A stretch of DNA of 64,000 bases from Symbiodinium natans (lineage: Eukaryota > Sar > Dinophyceae > Suessiales > Symbiodiniaceae), in the NCBI GenBank assembly GCA_905221605.1, contig CAJNDS010000624.1, forward strand, positions 739,001 through 803,000, written 5' to 3'. The notes beneath the pieces were generated by a model. That model had not been told where the DNA came from and made no database searches. It saw nothing but the letters and a program-made list of their open reading frames with translations. Positions 30,939 through 40,990 of this stretch are shown piece after piece (within the stretch, counting starts at the first letter, position 1; each line of letters starts with the position of its first letter). The position numbers and the translations under genes are program-made.

Positions 30939-31149
30939 CTGCCCTCGACTTCTTGGAAGCATGGGGGTTCCTTACCATAGGGCCCCACTGCAGAGAAGAG
31001 AGGGCATTCATTGGTTGAGTGAGGTTCTGATGGTTGCTGAGTCCATCCTCAGGTGGGTTTTGAGATTTGTGTGGGCTTGTGTCTGTTCGTAGGTTTTTTT
31101 ACCCTCTTCGCGGGCCTTTTGGTCTCGGCCCTGTGTTATAGGAAATCTG

Positions 31150-32282
31150 CCGGGTGTATGATGCAGATGTAGAATGCACACAAAACAAACAATCAGAACA
31201 TTATACAGAGCCAGGAATGAATTCAATACATGTAGTATATATTTTTTTAATACAAAGACTGTAACACATAATACAGTAATGCAGAGAAGACACATAAGGC
31301 ATGCTTTAGATCGTCATACGACACGTGCAACACATCGAGTACATACAAGACATATAACCATGTATACACGTATTCATTATATACACACACTGGAAGCTAC
31401 TGTAATCTTCGGTATATATATATATATAGATAGATATAGATGCTACCCCCGTCATGCACCTACCTTTTATCATGTCTTATACATGCAAAGACTCCAAAAA
31501 CTCAGTGTTCGTAATTTTCTTGCTGCCCGGACATCTCGAGAACCCCCTGCAGGTGGCCGTTTATTCCTCACAGTGTAGCAGAACCTTCGAGAGTACTTGA
31601 GCAAACTTCGTAAAATGATAAGCAAATAATGAAGGACAACTACTGGTACACCTACGTGCCCTGTTTACTCTGGTTTTCAGTGTTAAGGTTCTCACTAACC
31701 ATTAATTGACCGAATTCAATAGAATAACTGTGTGAATTCAATGATCTGCATTAATCAAGCTTCGGCTCTTAAAGTATCATTGAGTGAGGTTGAGTGTAAT
31801 TTCATACTTAAATGGGGAAGCTCAATCATGTTAAATCAGTAAAACAATTCCATCTACTGAATCTAAGAGTTAACGTAAATGCTTTGAATAAACTCTATTA
31901 CGATCCTTAACTTCACATACTTACTTAACACCTAGCCTCATTAGTTAAACTCATTAATGTTACTACATCAACTAAAGCATACTTCTTGGGTAACCTGATC
32001 TAATCTAATGCTTACATATCTGAACTAGTCTCACAATGAGTAAAGTGCTTCGTTTCACCAATGTATTTCATAAAGTATTCGATTTGTGTAACTCATGTAC
32101 TGAAGAGTTCATGAAGCACATGAACGTACTGAACCAAATGAATTCCATGAATTAAAATATAAATTAGCTGAATTACGGCCCTTCAAACATAACTGAGAGA
32201 GTCTAGTTACTCTAACTGATGCGTTAATGGAATCTTGAAGTCAGTAAGGATGATTAAAACATTAGATACATTGAACTACCTG
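31150..32282. other. AT-rich island 1, non-coding
   Basis: Abrupt change to AT-rich sequence without open frames, built from recurring short words (gaattc, cattaat, ttaac, actcat, catgaa), with a TA-rich microsatellite at about 31414-31436. It resembles the island at 37.1-39.0 kb in composition and vocabulary and abuts the dyad-repeat cluster. Could be inserted repeat DNA or organelle-derived; no organelle gene is visible. Confidence 0.6.
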
Positions 32283-32287
32283 GGTCC

Positions 32288-33046
32288 TGTCATGCAAAAA
32301 AACTGGACTGTCCCAATTTTTCAGAGGTGCACAGACGCTGGACTGTCCCAATCTTTGCAGGCCAAAAACGTGTATGAGCACAAACGCTGGACTGTCCCAA
32401 AAAACTCAAAGAAGAACAATCTTTGAGGGTCTCCAGAGGTGGAAACCCAAAACGATTGGGACAGTACAGCGTTTTTACACATCCGTCCCCAAAAAGGTTG
32501 GGACAGTGCGGCGTTTTTGGCTCCAGTAATGCAACCTTTATTCCTCCTCACTTCACAGGCAGTAAATTGTTTAAAACTAGACCGCTTCAAATTTTGTCTC
32601 ACCCCGCCGCCGCCCTCAGATCTTTGACCATCCTCTCTTTTATTTAGTCCCCAGGCTAGGTTTCTGTGCTCAGACTGACAGTCTGCACGTAGGAAAAAAA
32701 AATGCAAAATGCTGGACTGACCCGTCTTTGTTGGGACGGATTTGCAAACATGTTGAAAAGATTGGTTTTGTTGAGTTTTTGGGGGCAGCCCAGCGCTTTT
32801 GCACATACCAGTCCAGCATTGTTGTACCTCTAGACCCCAAAAGATTGGGACAGTACAGCACTTGTTGCAGTACTGGAGCCAAACATTGCACAACAAGATT
32901 GGGACAGTCCAGCGTTTTGGCTCCAGCAATGCAAAAAAAGTTGGACTGCCTATCTTCTTTTTTTGCAAAAATCCCTTTGGGTTCCAGCTTTAGCTTCCTC
33001 AACAGACTGTTTTTTTGTAAATAGTTTTTTGGGGCAGTCCAGCGTC
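32288..33046. repeat. Cluster of GGAC(A/T)GTCC dyad repeats in both orientations
   Basis: The 18-bp unit CGCTGGACTGTCCCAAT occurs in + orientation at about 32303, 32336 and 32384 (partial at 32711). Its complement, GATTGGGACAGTCCAGCG, occurs at 32454, 32496, 32843 and 32897 (partials near 32785, 32810, 33031). Several are followed by TTTTGGCTCCAG(T/C)AATGCA. The core GGAC-N-GTCC is itself a dyad. In the best unit (about 32897-32955) the two arms face each other around that sequence, so it could fold as a hairpin. MITE-like; no coding capacity. Confidence 0.85.
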
Positions 33047-33241
33047 CTCACCAAAACCATTTTGTCCCCTTGTAGAAGCATACCATGGCGTTCTCATCAA
33101 AACTATCTTTTCGCTCGAGTAGATGGCTTGCAACTACAAGATGCTGCCAGTTCATTAGGTGAGTAGAACTTAATTGGTTGGACTTGAAGTTGTTCCCTCC
33201 CTTCCCCCTCACCCCCGTAACATTCAATATCCACGGGTGGG

Positions 33242-33559
33242 TTGGTTTGTTGCCGGTTCCCCGCGGTCGGATCGAAAGTCTCCCAAGGGCAGCGCCGGCT
33301 TTCGAGCCAGATGCTATCCCAGACGTCGCTTGGCTTGCAGGGCCAGGGGCAGGGGCAGGCCCAGGGGCAGGGCCAGGGGCATTCCGAGGCTTTACTTGCA
33401 GGCTTCCCCGAAGGCTTCAGGATTGCAATCGAGCGTGGAAGCTTGAGGGGCAAGACACGGCGCGGCAAAACAGAAAGAGATGCTTGTGATTGGATATGTC
33501 AGGATGCTGGGAGATTGTGGAACAAACCAAGAGAGTCGGCCTCCTCAAACCCAATTTAG
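33242..33559 (+). CDS. Hypothetical protein with Gly/Gln repeat
   Basis: The frame contains a QGQGQAQGQGQG run, encoded by the tandem ggccaggggca repeat at 33339-33385, then SEALLAGFPEGFRIAIERG and a basic stretch KTRRGKTERDACDW. The part after the repeat is protein-like. Other + frames are also open over the repeat (Gly/Pro). Weak call. Confidence 0.3.
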   Translation: MVCCRFPAVGSKVSQGQRRLSSQMLSQTSLGLQGQGQGQAQGQGQGHSEALLAGFPEGFRIAIERGSLRGKTRRGKTERDACDWICQDAGRLWNKPRESASSNPI

Positions 33560-33950
33560 CCGCTCTCCATGCCAAAAGCGTGGCTTGGAGATCGGTGGAG
33601 ATCAATTCTGGACTTTTGAACTTTTTTGTTTGCTGATGCTGCTAACTCGATGTGGAGGATTTCGTGCAAGTTCTGGCGGCCGTCGGCTAGCTTTCCTGCA
33701 TGTGCAACGTTTTGTCCTAGCACGCAACTTCTCCTACACGACTTCCTGCCCAATTTTTCCTGTTGACAACTGGGTCTTTTCGCAAACTGCAGAAAACATA
33801 AGGTTTTTCGCGCCTGTTACATCCCAAAGTTCCTGTACAGGTGTCGGGTTCCCAAACGACCTAAGGGTTTCTGGGAGGCCTGGGAGGGTCCGGGATTTTT
33901 GCCAGTTTGGAGGCCCAAAAAAAGGCGGCTTCCGGATGTCCACTTTATGA
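33480..33950 (+). CDS. Hypothetical protein, 156 codons
   Basis: Reads WTFELFCLLMLLTRCGGF (hydrophobic), then FLHVQRFVLARNFSYTTSC, PIFPVDNWVFSQTAENIRF and CQFGGPKKGGF. Aromatic-rich. No family; it may contain unspliced intron. Confidence 0.3.
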   Translation: MLVIGYVRMLGDCGTNQESRPPQTQFSRSPCQKRGLEIGGDQFWTFELFCLLMLLTRCGGFRASSGGRRLAFLHVQRFVLARNFSYTTSCPIFPVDNWVFSQTAENIRFFAPVTSQSSCTGVGFPNDLRVSGRPGRVRDFCQFGGPKKGGFRMSTL

Positions 33951-34071
33951 GGGTCCCTATGTGCCCTGTGCCAGGCCGAGGAACCTATTTAAAACGGAGA
34001 GCCAACATCATGGTATGGTGTGAACCGAACATTCCGTCTCAACCTCCCCACGACATGCGTGTCGCAAGCCC

Positions 34072-34410
34072 TTGAATTTTTTTTGCTGCGAGCAAACCGA
34101 GCCTGGGGTTGGTTCGTGGGGCTGCAAGCCGTGCTACAGTTCAGGCAGAATAGAGAGGGAGGGCGACAAAGCACTGCGCATTCGGTTTTCTTGTTCCCCT
34201 CCTGCCACCATCGTCTCATGGCCATGCCACACAATCCTGCCTCAGGTATTTGTAGTGTCTCTCGGCCGCGTGACGGAGGGCGGGCATGGCGTGCAGGCAG
34301 CGTGCGCAGAGTGTCGCACAGCCTCCATTCTTGATAACGGGGAACTGCTCATGCGAGCCAACCCTTTATTTTTCCAACTTCGAAGTGAGGTGGCTTCTGA
34401 GACAGTCTAA
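34072..34410 (+). CDS. Hypothetical exon upstream of PDZ gene B
   Basis: The 3' half is protein-like: VFVVSLGRVTEGGHGVQA, CAECRTASILDNGELLMRA, NPLFFQLRSEVAS. It lies about 100 bp before the first exon shared with gene A, so it could be a 5' exon of gene B. No equivalent was found upstream of gene A. Confidence 0.4.
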   Translation: MNFFCCEQTEPGVGSWGCKPCYSSGRIEREGDKALRIRFSCSPPATIVSWPCHTILPQVFVVSLGRVTEGGHGVQAACAECRTASILDNGELLMRANPLFFQLRSEVASETV

Positions 34411-34503
34411 ATCCCTGGATGTGTGCCACCATGGTTGCAACAAGGCCCCAAGCCTAGTTTGTATTTCCAGTTTCTTTCTTCCAAGCCAAACACGCTCGTG
34501 CAG

Positions 34504-37500
34504 ATGGATGTTACGGATGCAGAATGTGCCATCATCAAGGACGGCGGAAGGTTTGCACGCATGGGGAGCCAGCGGCCTATGTTTGAACGTTTGTCTGTTT
34601 GCACCCACTGCGCCGCGCGCATGGTTTGCTTTCAGCTTCCGTCAGGCACTCGAAGTGCTTGCATGGTGGTCATGCATGCCCTGCGCCCTCCCCACAGCAG
34701 ACTCCAGCTTTTGCACGGGGATTTTGAAGAGTTGATGATTCCATGTCGCAGGACGTCGACACCGGCAGCTTGGCAGAGTGGAACAAGAAGGTAACGGAAT
34801 CGAAGCGGGTGAAGCTGCACCTCGGCCCTGGCTTTCGGTCTTGGGGTTTCTTGGGTGTGCAGTAAGGCACAAGTTATACCCAACAAGGCGGTACGTGAAG
34901 AATATTGCCGAAGATTTCACGGAGTCGGGAAAGGCAGTAAAAAAGCAACATGTCAGCCAGGAGGGTACAGGCTTGCAGTGTGCGAAGTTCTGTCGATAGT
35001 AGAAATCAAACGCTTGCACTTCCCTTGCTGTGATGAGTTTGGTGTTCACTGCAGTAGTGACGTCCTTTTCGGCAAAGGCTAGATGTCAGAGGACAGCCTT
35101 TTCTCGTAGGGCTCTGTTCCTTTCGGAGCATCCTGTTCTCCTGTACTGCTCTGGGCTTCTCTGCCTGGCTGACATGATGAAACACCTGCATGCAACACTT
35201 GGCTGACCTGTGAAACACTGATTCGCCTGCCAGGTACGACCGTGTCGTTGAGGTAAACGGATGCAAAGGCTCGATCCTGCCGGCTGAGTGTCTTCTTCTC
35301 GTTTCGAGTTGACCAATTTGACGAGACTGCATGTTGAGAGGTTTGTTGTTGGATTGCCCGACAAAGACTCACACAAGCCCATCTCAGACCGCCATTCAGC
35401 CTTCACAAAGCGTCAGAACATCAGAGCATTGCATGGCCAACCCGAATCCAAATTAAACGTCGCAAAGCTCTACTGAACATCTTGAAGCTGAGGGCAAAAG
35501 CATGAAGCTTGAGAGGGTGGATACAGGGGGCTGAAAGCGGACTCGTGTGAGCCGAAGGCCCTTCCTTCGAGCTCGCCAAAGCCTTGGCCGCAGAATCCGA
35601 GGCGCAGCGAACTCCGCAGTGATCCCCGTCTTCTTCTAAGCAGCATGAGTTTGCACATTCGTAAGCAGGCTAAAGAGCGCCCGCACTGAAGTCAGAACAC
35701 TTTGAAGCCCGAGCATGCAGCACCTGCAAGAAGCTCCTTGCCCGGCCTCGGAGGTGTTTTCGGTCACCATCCAACGACCCGAAGAGAGGTGGGGGGAGCG
35801 AAGGGGAGAGAAGAGGGAGAAGGGGAGGGGTGAGAAGGGAGCAGTCGTGCACCGGCCACGCTGGCTTTTTTTTTGACCTAGACTTCGACAACACGAGCAA
35901 AGCCGTGAACTGTGCTGTTTGGAGTTCAGGGGATACGGAGGAGCCCGGAGAAGTTTGCTGCAGTTTGCTTCAGCCGGGACCTTCAAACCAGGAAGGTGGT
36001 CTTGCACCGACCGGGGGAGATTGGCGTCGTCTTGAATTACAAGAAGGCCGCATCGGGGTCAATTAGCCTTGAGAGTTGCACGAAACATCATCCTAATGAG
36101 CCTTGAGAGTTGCACGAAACATCATCCTTTGCAGGATGTTGAGTGTCTGTACCACGTTAGGGTTTCAGCTTTGGGCAGTTCGCACAACTTGCAACTCCGC
36201 AGGCAGGCTCGGTGTCGCCCTGGATCTCAAAGATAAGCGCGGGCTTGCTGAGCCAGTGGAACCAGGCCGAAGAAGAATTCTAAATGTGGGCATGAGGAGG
36301 ACTGGTTGCTCCCAAAGAAGTTGCTAGGGCCCTGCTAGCTGCTAGGGGACAGTGGCTGAAAGCGGGTCATCCATCGAGAGCATCGGACAGGTCAGAGGCA
36401 GAGTGGAGGGACGATGCTCTCCAGACAGTGGTTATGTAACAAGGAATGGAGCCCCCGCAGTCGAATCTGAATGGCGAGTCCAGCTTGCGCCGGATCGTAA
36501 GCTGAAACGCAGGCGACCCCAGAGGAAGCTGTGCAAGCTCACGACCGCATTGTGGCCGTCAACGGAACCAGGGGCACTCCCGAGGAGAGTGCCGTGAGAT
36601 TTGTGAAATCATGTGACTTCTGAAACGGGTCTTGGACGGCTCGCCGTTTTCCGGAGTCTTGTTATGACATGAGGGTCATCCCGTTGCTGGCGAGTAAAGC
36701 CTTCCCATTCTAAGCCCACACGACTATTCGGAGCGGCTATGCCCACACTATCACGCACACGCGATACCAGTAGCAGGACCTGATGACGAAGATGAAGGAG
36801 GCCGATTCAGTACTGCAGGTCGTACTTGAAAGTCGTAGAACCCAAGTTTGGACAGGATTCTTTGAACGGAGCAAGATAGTAGATTGGAATCTGGGCTTGC
36901 TGCGGCTTGCTTGTTGTGGAGTCTTGGACACAGCTTGCGAAAGGAGCGAGGACAATGGATGGACTTTGTGGGAAACTTCAGAGTTATAAGCAAGGGAAGC
37001 CACCCCGAAGGTCGCACAAAGCAGTCACCAAAAGCACAAAGAACTACTTTGCAAGGGCTGCTTGAGGAGGACAGATGCACCAGCTCGGCATAAGAATCGG
37101 GTCCCGAGAAAGTTGCTCCGTTGCTCTACCCTGCGGAACCCGTTCGGAACGTGGCCTCCATGACACCAAGTATAACGTGCTCTCTCTCTTTCTGTGCGCA
37201 CAATACTGTTTTAATCGCGCGTTCTTTGCATGATAATAAATACTACTGTGCATTCAGTTCGTGTGCTACCCTCATTCTGCTTCTCCCTCTGAGTGCTCTC
37301 TTGACAAGGAACCCACCCTGGAGACCCCAACATCAGGTTCTCCAGCTATAAGCGTGTAACACCCCAATTCGTATCTCTGCTGTTGTTCATATTATTTTAA
37401 AGGCGCGGCCAATAATTGCTACACTTTAATGTGGGGGGCAAAAAGTGCTTTGACTTAACTTGTTCAATTTTTTTCATGTCGTTCATTTCTTATTTGTTCT

Positions 37501-39304
37501 TATTCATGTTCTTCCCCCCCCCCCCCCCCCCCCGACCCTCGGTGTGGGGTTGTTAGATTTTAAACTCAACTCTTCTCCTCGCCCGGAACTCTTCTCCTCG
37601 CCCGGGCCTCTTCTCCTCGCCCGGTCTACTCCTCGCTCATCCCTGGAGTGCCCAACTCTAGAGTCCCTGGAGTGCCCAATCCCAGAGTCTCCCTGGAGTG
37701 CCAAACCTCAGCGTCTTCTTGGAGTGCCCAATGCCAGAGTGTCCCGGAGTGCCAAGCCGCAGAGTTTCCCTGGAGTGCCGAACCCCAGTCTCCCTGGAGT
37801 GCCCAACCGGAGTGCCCAACCCAGAGCGCCCAACCCCAGAGTCTCCCTGGAGCCCAACCCCAGAGTGTCCGTCTCCAGTGAGTCGTCTCGTGCCAACTCC
37901 AGAGTGTCCCCGGAGTGCCCAGCCCCAGAGTGTCCCTGGAGTGCCCAACCCTAGAGTATCTCTACCAAGAGAGGGTGGGGATGTTCGAAGTAAAATAATT
38001 CCTTTTCTTCTTTTTGGAAATTCATTCGTTTCATTTCATGCATTCACTCCGATTACGCGGTGTTCATATGAATATTGAGAGGACGTAATGCGTGCTCTCT
38101 CTGCATCATATTCATGCACGACGAATGTACGCCTTAACAACGATAATAATCTGGTGAGCTTGTGAACAGCCAACGCAGTTTATGCGCATGTGACTTTAGT
38201 TGTAATATTGGAGTGTTTACAACAGCCAAGATTAGCTGCCAGTCAAGGTACATCCAACATTCGCCTTTCCTCACATCCTTCTTCTAATCTCACTGCCAGG
38301 CAAAGGAAAACTTCGTTCATCCAATTCGTGCTCCCTATAAACGCGCTCGTTGTATTCATTTCGTACAGTCACCCGATATTTACCTTCATCCGGTAGTACA
38401 CTTCCCTTAATACAGGAGCGAGCGAAGTGAGTGTGCGAATGCGTGATCGAATGATACAAGAAAACAGAAAACACATGAACGAATGAGCGCTGCGTTCACA
38501 CCTTATGTCAATTCACGCTTTGCTTGCGTTTCATTCACTTCCTTTGTAATTACAGTAATGTGCTCTTCACGGAATAATATGATGAGCGAACTAGAGAACG
38601 AATGCCCTTAATAATGCTATTCGAAGCCCGTCTTATAATGATGGTCTGTTCACCCTAGACTTGAAGATGAAGACAGAAGACTCGTGCATCTAGGTCCAGC
38701 TCCAGCGGCAAGACTCATGAAAAAAACAAAGTGAATGCATGCGTGCCTTATAATTCACTTGGTGGAGAGAGCCTTTAGTGGGTTTCATTTTGATCACAGG
38801 GTAGGTTCGAAAGGTACGATGTTAAGATTTACCACTCTCTCCCTTTCACACCTTGAGACCCAGACCGCTGAAAGGAACCCCCACGCGCCCTTTACCGTGA
38901 ATACAAGACTAGCCGAATCATCCTGGAACTTGGAGCCCTGAATCATATGGTTGTTACTGCCTCAAAGGCCCCAAACACCTCCATGAAAAGGCTATATGAT
39001 ATATAATTATATATATATAGATGGGCGAACAGATGAACAAGAGTGAGAGAGCGTACCTGATATCCAAACGCCTGTGTCTCCCATGTCAGGACCTACAATA
39101 TGTACAACTCACAAACCTTCCTGCGTCACACTCGCTAAATATGGGTTACAAGAATTACAAGAACGCTCGCGTTTGGGCATGTTTCTTCCAGCCTTTCACG
39201 CCCTGAAGTCTCTGCATCCTGCCTTCCTCCTGCCTGTCCCCTTCACCGCCAAAGAGAAGGCGAGCGCTGTACTGGAACTGACCATCCTGCACTACGCAGT
39301 CTGA
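34504..39304 (+). CDS. Multi-PDZ-domain protein, gene B of a tandem pair
   Basis: Exons in the order of gene A: (1) 34504-34550 after gctcgtgcag, MDVTDAECAIIKDGG, donor AAG|GTTTGC. (2) 34743-34790, MSQDVDTGSLAEWNKK, donor GTAACG. (3) 35234 to about 35290 after cctgccag, YDRVVEVNGCKGSILP. (4) about 35721-35788, ASEVFSVTIQRPEE, ending GAGAG|GT as in A. (5) about 35963-36060, VVLHRPGEIGVVLNYKKAA. A further beta-B-like exon at about 36199 reads RLGVALDLKDKRG. (6) 36513-36593 after gaaacgcag, AVQAHDRIVAVNGTRG, donor GTGAGA. (6b) about 36777 after agcag, DLMTKMKEADSVLQVVLES, the last helix and strand of that PDZ. (7) about 39236-39304, PFTAKEKASAVLELTILHY with AV and stop. A frame at 36884-37093 may be an alternative 3' end. 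Peptide-binding scaffold role inferred from PDZ only. Confidence 0.6.
36066..36128 (+). repeat. Direct repeat, 34-bp period x2, at the edge of a PDZ exon
   Basis: gccttgagagttgcacgaaa...catcatcct occurs at 36066-36094 and 36100-36128. It begins inside the + frame of gene B exon 5 (after KKAASGSI), so one copy may overlap the exon end. Confidence 0.85.
37110..39010. other. AT-rich island 2 inside last intron of PDZ gene B
   Basis: AT-rich, ORF-poor DNA rich in attcat/atgaat, gaatg and ttcatt words, with a TA-rich stretch at about 38998-39020, flanking a large copy of element X (37513-38000). The matching interval in gene A is about 1.8 kb shorter, close to the size of this block, so it looks like an insertion after the duplication. 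Short frames such as 38190-38396 are not supported. Confidence 0.6.
37513..38000 (+). repeat. Dispersed element X, copy 6 (long, complete)
   Basis: C-tract of about 20 (37513-37532), GGTGTGGGGTTGTTAGATTT, three copies of cttctcctcgcccgg, then about 14 imperfect 20-28 bp units based on CTGGAGTGCCCAACCCCAGAG (37640-37965), and the end agagggtggggatgttcgaa with gtaaaataatt. The copy at 9561-9771 is its inverted counterpart with fewer internal units. Not coding; length varies by unit number. Confidence 0.9.
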
Positions 39305-39427
39305 GCGCTGAAGCGCCACGCCCTCTCTACTTTTCAAGGGCTTCCCATGCTCTCAGCCGGCAGATGTGTCGGCTTCAGATTGGTTGCGAGCTCCAAAACC
39401 ATCTGGACCATCTAGACGGCCGCTAAC

Positions 39428-39813
39428 ATGAAACCTTCAATAGTTGAATGGAAGGGGTGGGCTGTACATTCTGATGGAGCACTCGGCAAATGGATCGCTC
39501 TGGAGCATAGAGCCCAACATTCTGAAAAAAACATGCCCACCCAAGCCTTTGAAAACAGAACTGCTGAACCAGTTCGGAGGCCAAGGCAGTTAACAAACTG
39601 CTCAGAGCTCGCGTTTGCTCGTGCTTGACACGTGGACACGTGGAAGAAGGTCCGGATCACCCCTCGCCACGCACGAAGGTTCAAGAGCTTACGGGGGAAA
39701 GGTTTCGATGTTATGGTGACAGCGCAGTCAAGCGCGGGGTTCTTCGCTGCTTTGTGAGGGTTTGGAAAGTGAAGCGTTGCAGCGAGATGAATGCGCATGT
39801 TTCTGCGTGGTGA
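39428..39813 (+). CDS. Hypothetical protein, two adjoining frames
   Basis: 39428-39628 reads KPSIVEWKGWAVHSDGALG, KWIALEHRAQHSEKNMPT and FENRTAEPVRRPRQLTNC. 39625-39813 reads SPRTKVQELTGERFRCYGD, SAVKRGVLRCFVRVWKVKR. Both look like protein. A 173-codon minus frame (39412-39933) overlaps; I favour + by composition and orientation. No family. Confidence 0.4.
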
Positions 39814-39991
39814 GACATGAGTCTGGAGGTAGCGGTTTTTACGAACCACGTCAACTGCTGCACTTTTTGAAAACTGGGTAGAGAAGGGCTGTTCTGCCAG
39901 TGGCCGCAACAAGCTGTGCAACAGCGAAAGCATCTCCGCGGTTCTGCTTTACAGAAGATGAATATGTGCAGCAGCGGACCATTTTGCAGGT

Positions 39992-40363
39992 GTGTCAGCT
40001 GAATGGCAGTGCTCTCAGTCGTGGTCTTGCCGCTACTTGACTAAGCCTGTCGACGACTGCAATTGCAAGGTGTCAGTCTCAGCCTGTTCAGAGTTTGGGC
40101 TTGCCTCCCGCCTCGCACCGCATCCCGCGAACAAAACACCAAGAACTAGAATGCAAGCGCGCGTGAAGAGGCCTGGCGAGCACAACTCTAGTCACGAGTC
40201 TTCACTTGACTTTGCCCCTGAATGGGGGATTCTATGGACTGAGGCAACAGCGTTGCAGAGTAAAATCTGGGGCGGCTTGTGTGGATTTAGCTCTGAGGGC
40301 CTAGGGCATGAGATCGACACTTCAGGCCGTAACGGACTAGTTATTTTGCAGCCCAGACTTTGA
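39992..40363 (+). CDS. Hypothetical protein, 123 codons
   Basis: Reads CRYLTKPVDDCNCKVSVSA, FGLASRLAPHPANKTPR, SSLDFAPEWGILWTEATAL, QSKIWGGLCGFSSEGLGHE. Six Cys in the first 40 residues. Protein-like over its length; no domain recognised. An acceptor-like ttttgcag lies just upstream at 39990. Confidence 0.45.
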   Translation: MSAEWQCSQSWSCRYLTKPVDDCNCKVSVSACSEFGLASRLAPHPANKTPRTRMQARVKRPGEHNSSHESSLDFAPEWGILWTEATALQSKIWGGLCGFSSEGLGHEIDTSGRNGLVILQPRL

Positions 40364-40513
40364 AAGCCAATGGTGAATGGCTGGATCTGTGCTCTGTGGA
40401 ATTGTCTCCTTACTGGTGCCCCGAGGAGCAGCTGCTGTCTGAGAGGACCTAGGACAGCGTCGGTGCCCCAAAGCTGGCATGAGTGATAATGGCTCCGAGC
40501 TGCGCGCGAGGGC

Positions 40514-40702
40514 GTGTTGGCCAGAACTTTCCACAGCAGTGGCTGCCATTGTTTGACTGGAACAGACAGCTGTTTAGTTGAAGGTTCCACGTTCCATTGC
40601 CAATCCTATTCAGCACCAGAACCACTTGTCGTAGCGACCACCATTTTGGAACCCTTGATGCTTCTCTTCAACAACTGTGATTTGGCCAATGCCCCTGGGT
40701 AG
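40514..40702 (+). CDS. Hypothetical exon
   Basis: Ends VVATTILEPLMLLFNNCDL with ANAPG and TAG, after CHCLTGTDSCLVEGS. Protein-like, with a hydrophobic strand or helix. No family; a neighbouring exon is 40775-40990 on the same strand. Confidence 0.4.
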   Translation: MLARTFHSSGCHCLTGTDSCLVEGSTFHCQSYSAPEPLVVATTILEPLMLLFNNCDLANAPG

Positions 40703-40774
40703 ACCTCCGCGATCGCTGCCACTGTGCTTCAAAGGAGCACTTGCCAGTGCCGCCCGCGATGAATCGGAAAAGAA

Positions 40775-40990
40775 GTGATGGATGGAGTTGTCGCTCTTGA
40801 TCCCAAACCCCGCATCTCCTGCGACAACTGCAACGGCATCGTTTGTCGCGACTATATCACTATTGGTCTTCAGCATCTTTCCAGCAGTCCAGAACGAGTG
40901 ACTACACGAGTTATTCGGGAACAGACGAACCTTTGCAAGCTCTCACTTCGTTTCTGGGAACATAAGGACCTTCTAACTTTGCAGGTCTGA
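40775..40990 (+). CDS. Hypothetical exon with CDNCNGIVC motif
   Basis: Reads VVALDPKPRISCDNCNGIV, CRDYITIGLQHLSSSPER, VTTRVIREQTNLCKLSLRF. The Cys pair plus a third Cys (C..C....C) could bind a metal, but a fourth ligand is not obvious. The frame ends shortly after aactttgcag|gtctga, so the real exon may stop near 40985. Confidence 0.45.
   Translation: MMDGVVALDPKPRISCDNCNGIVCRDYITIGLQHLSSSPERVTTRVIREQTNLCKLSLRFWEHKDLLTLQV

Noticed and set aside
37460-38078. Pro/Ser/Val-Pro-Asn repeat proteins (up to 164 codons)
   Set aside because: Read from the tandem core of element X; stop-free because of unit length, not selection.
39021-39206. 61-codon + ORF starting MGEQMNKSERAYL
   Set aside because: Plausible composition at the edge of AT-rich island 2, but it overlaps the inferred intron of PDZ gene B and has no splice or domain support.
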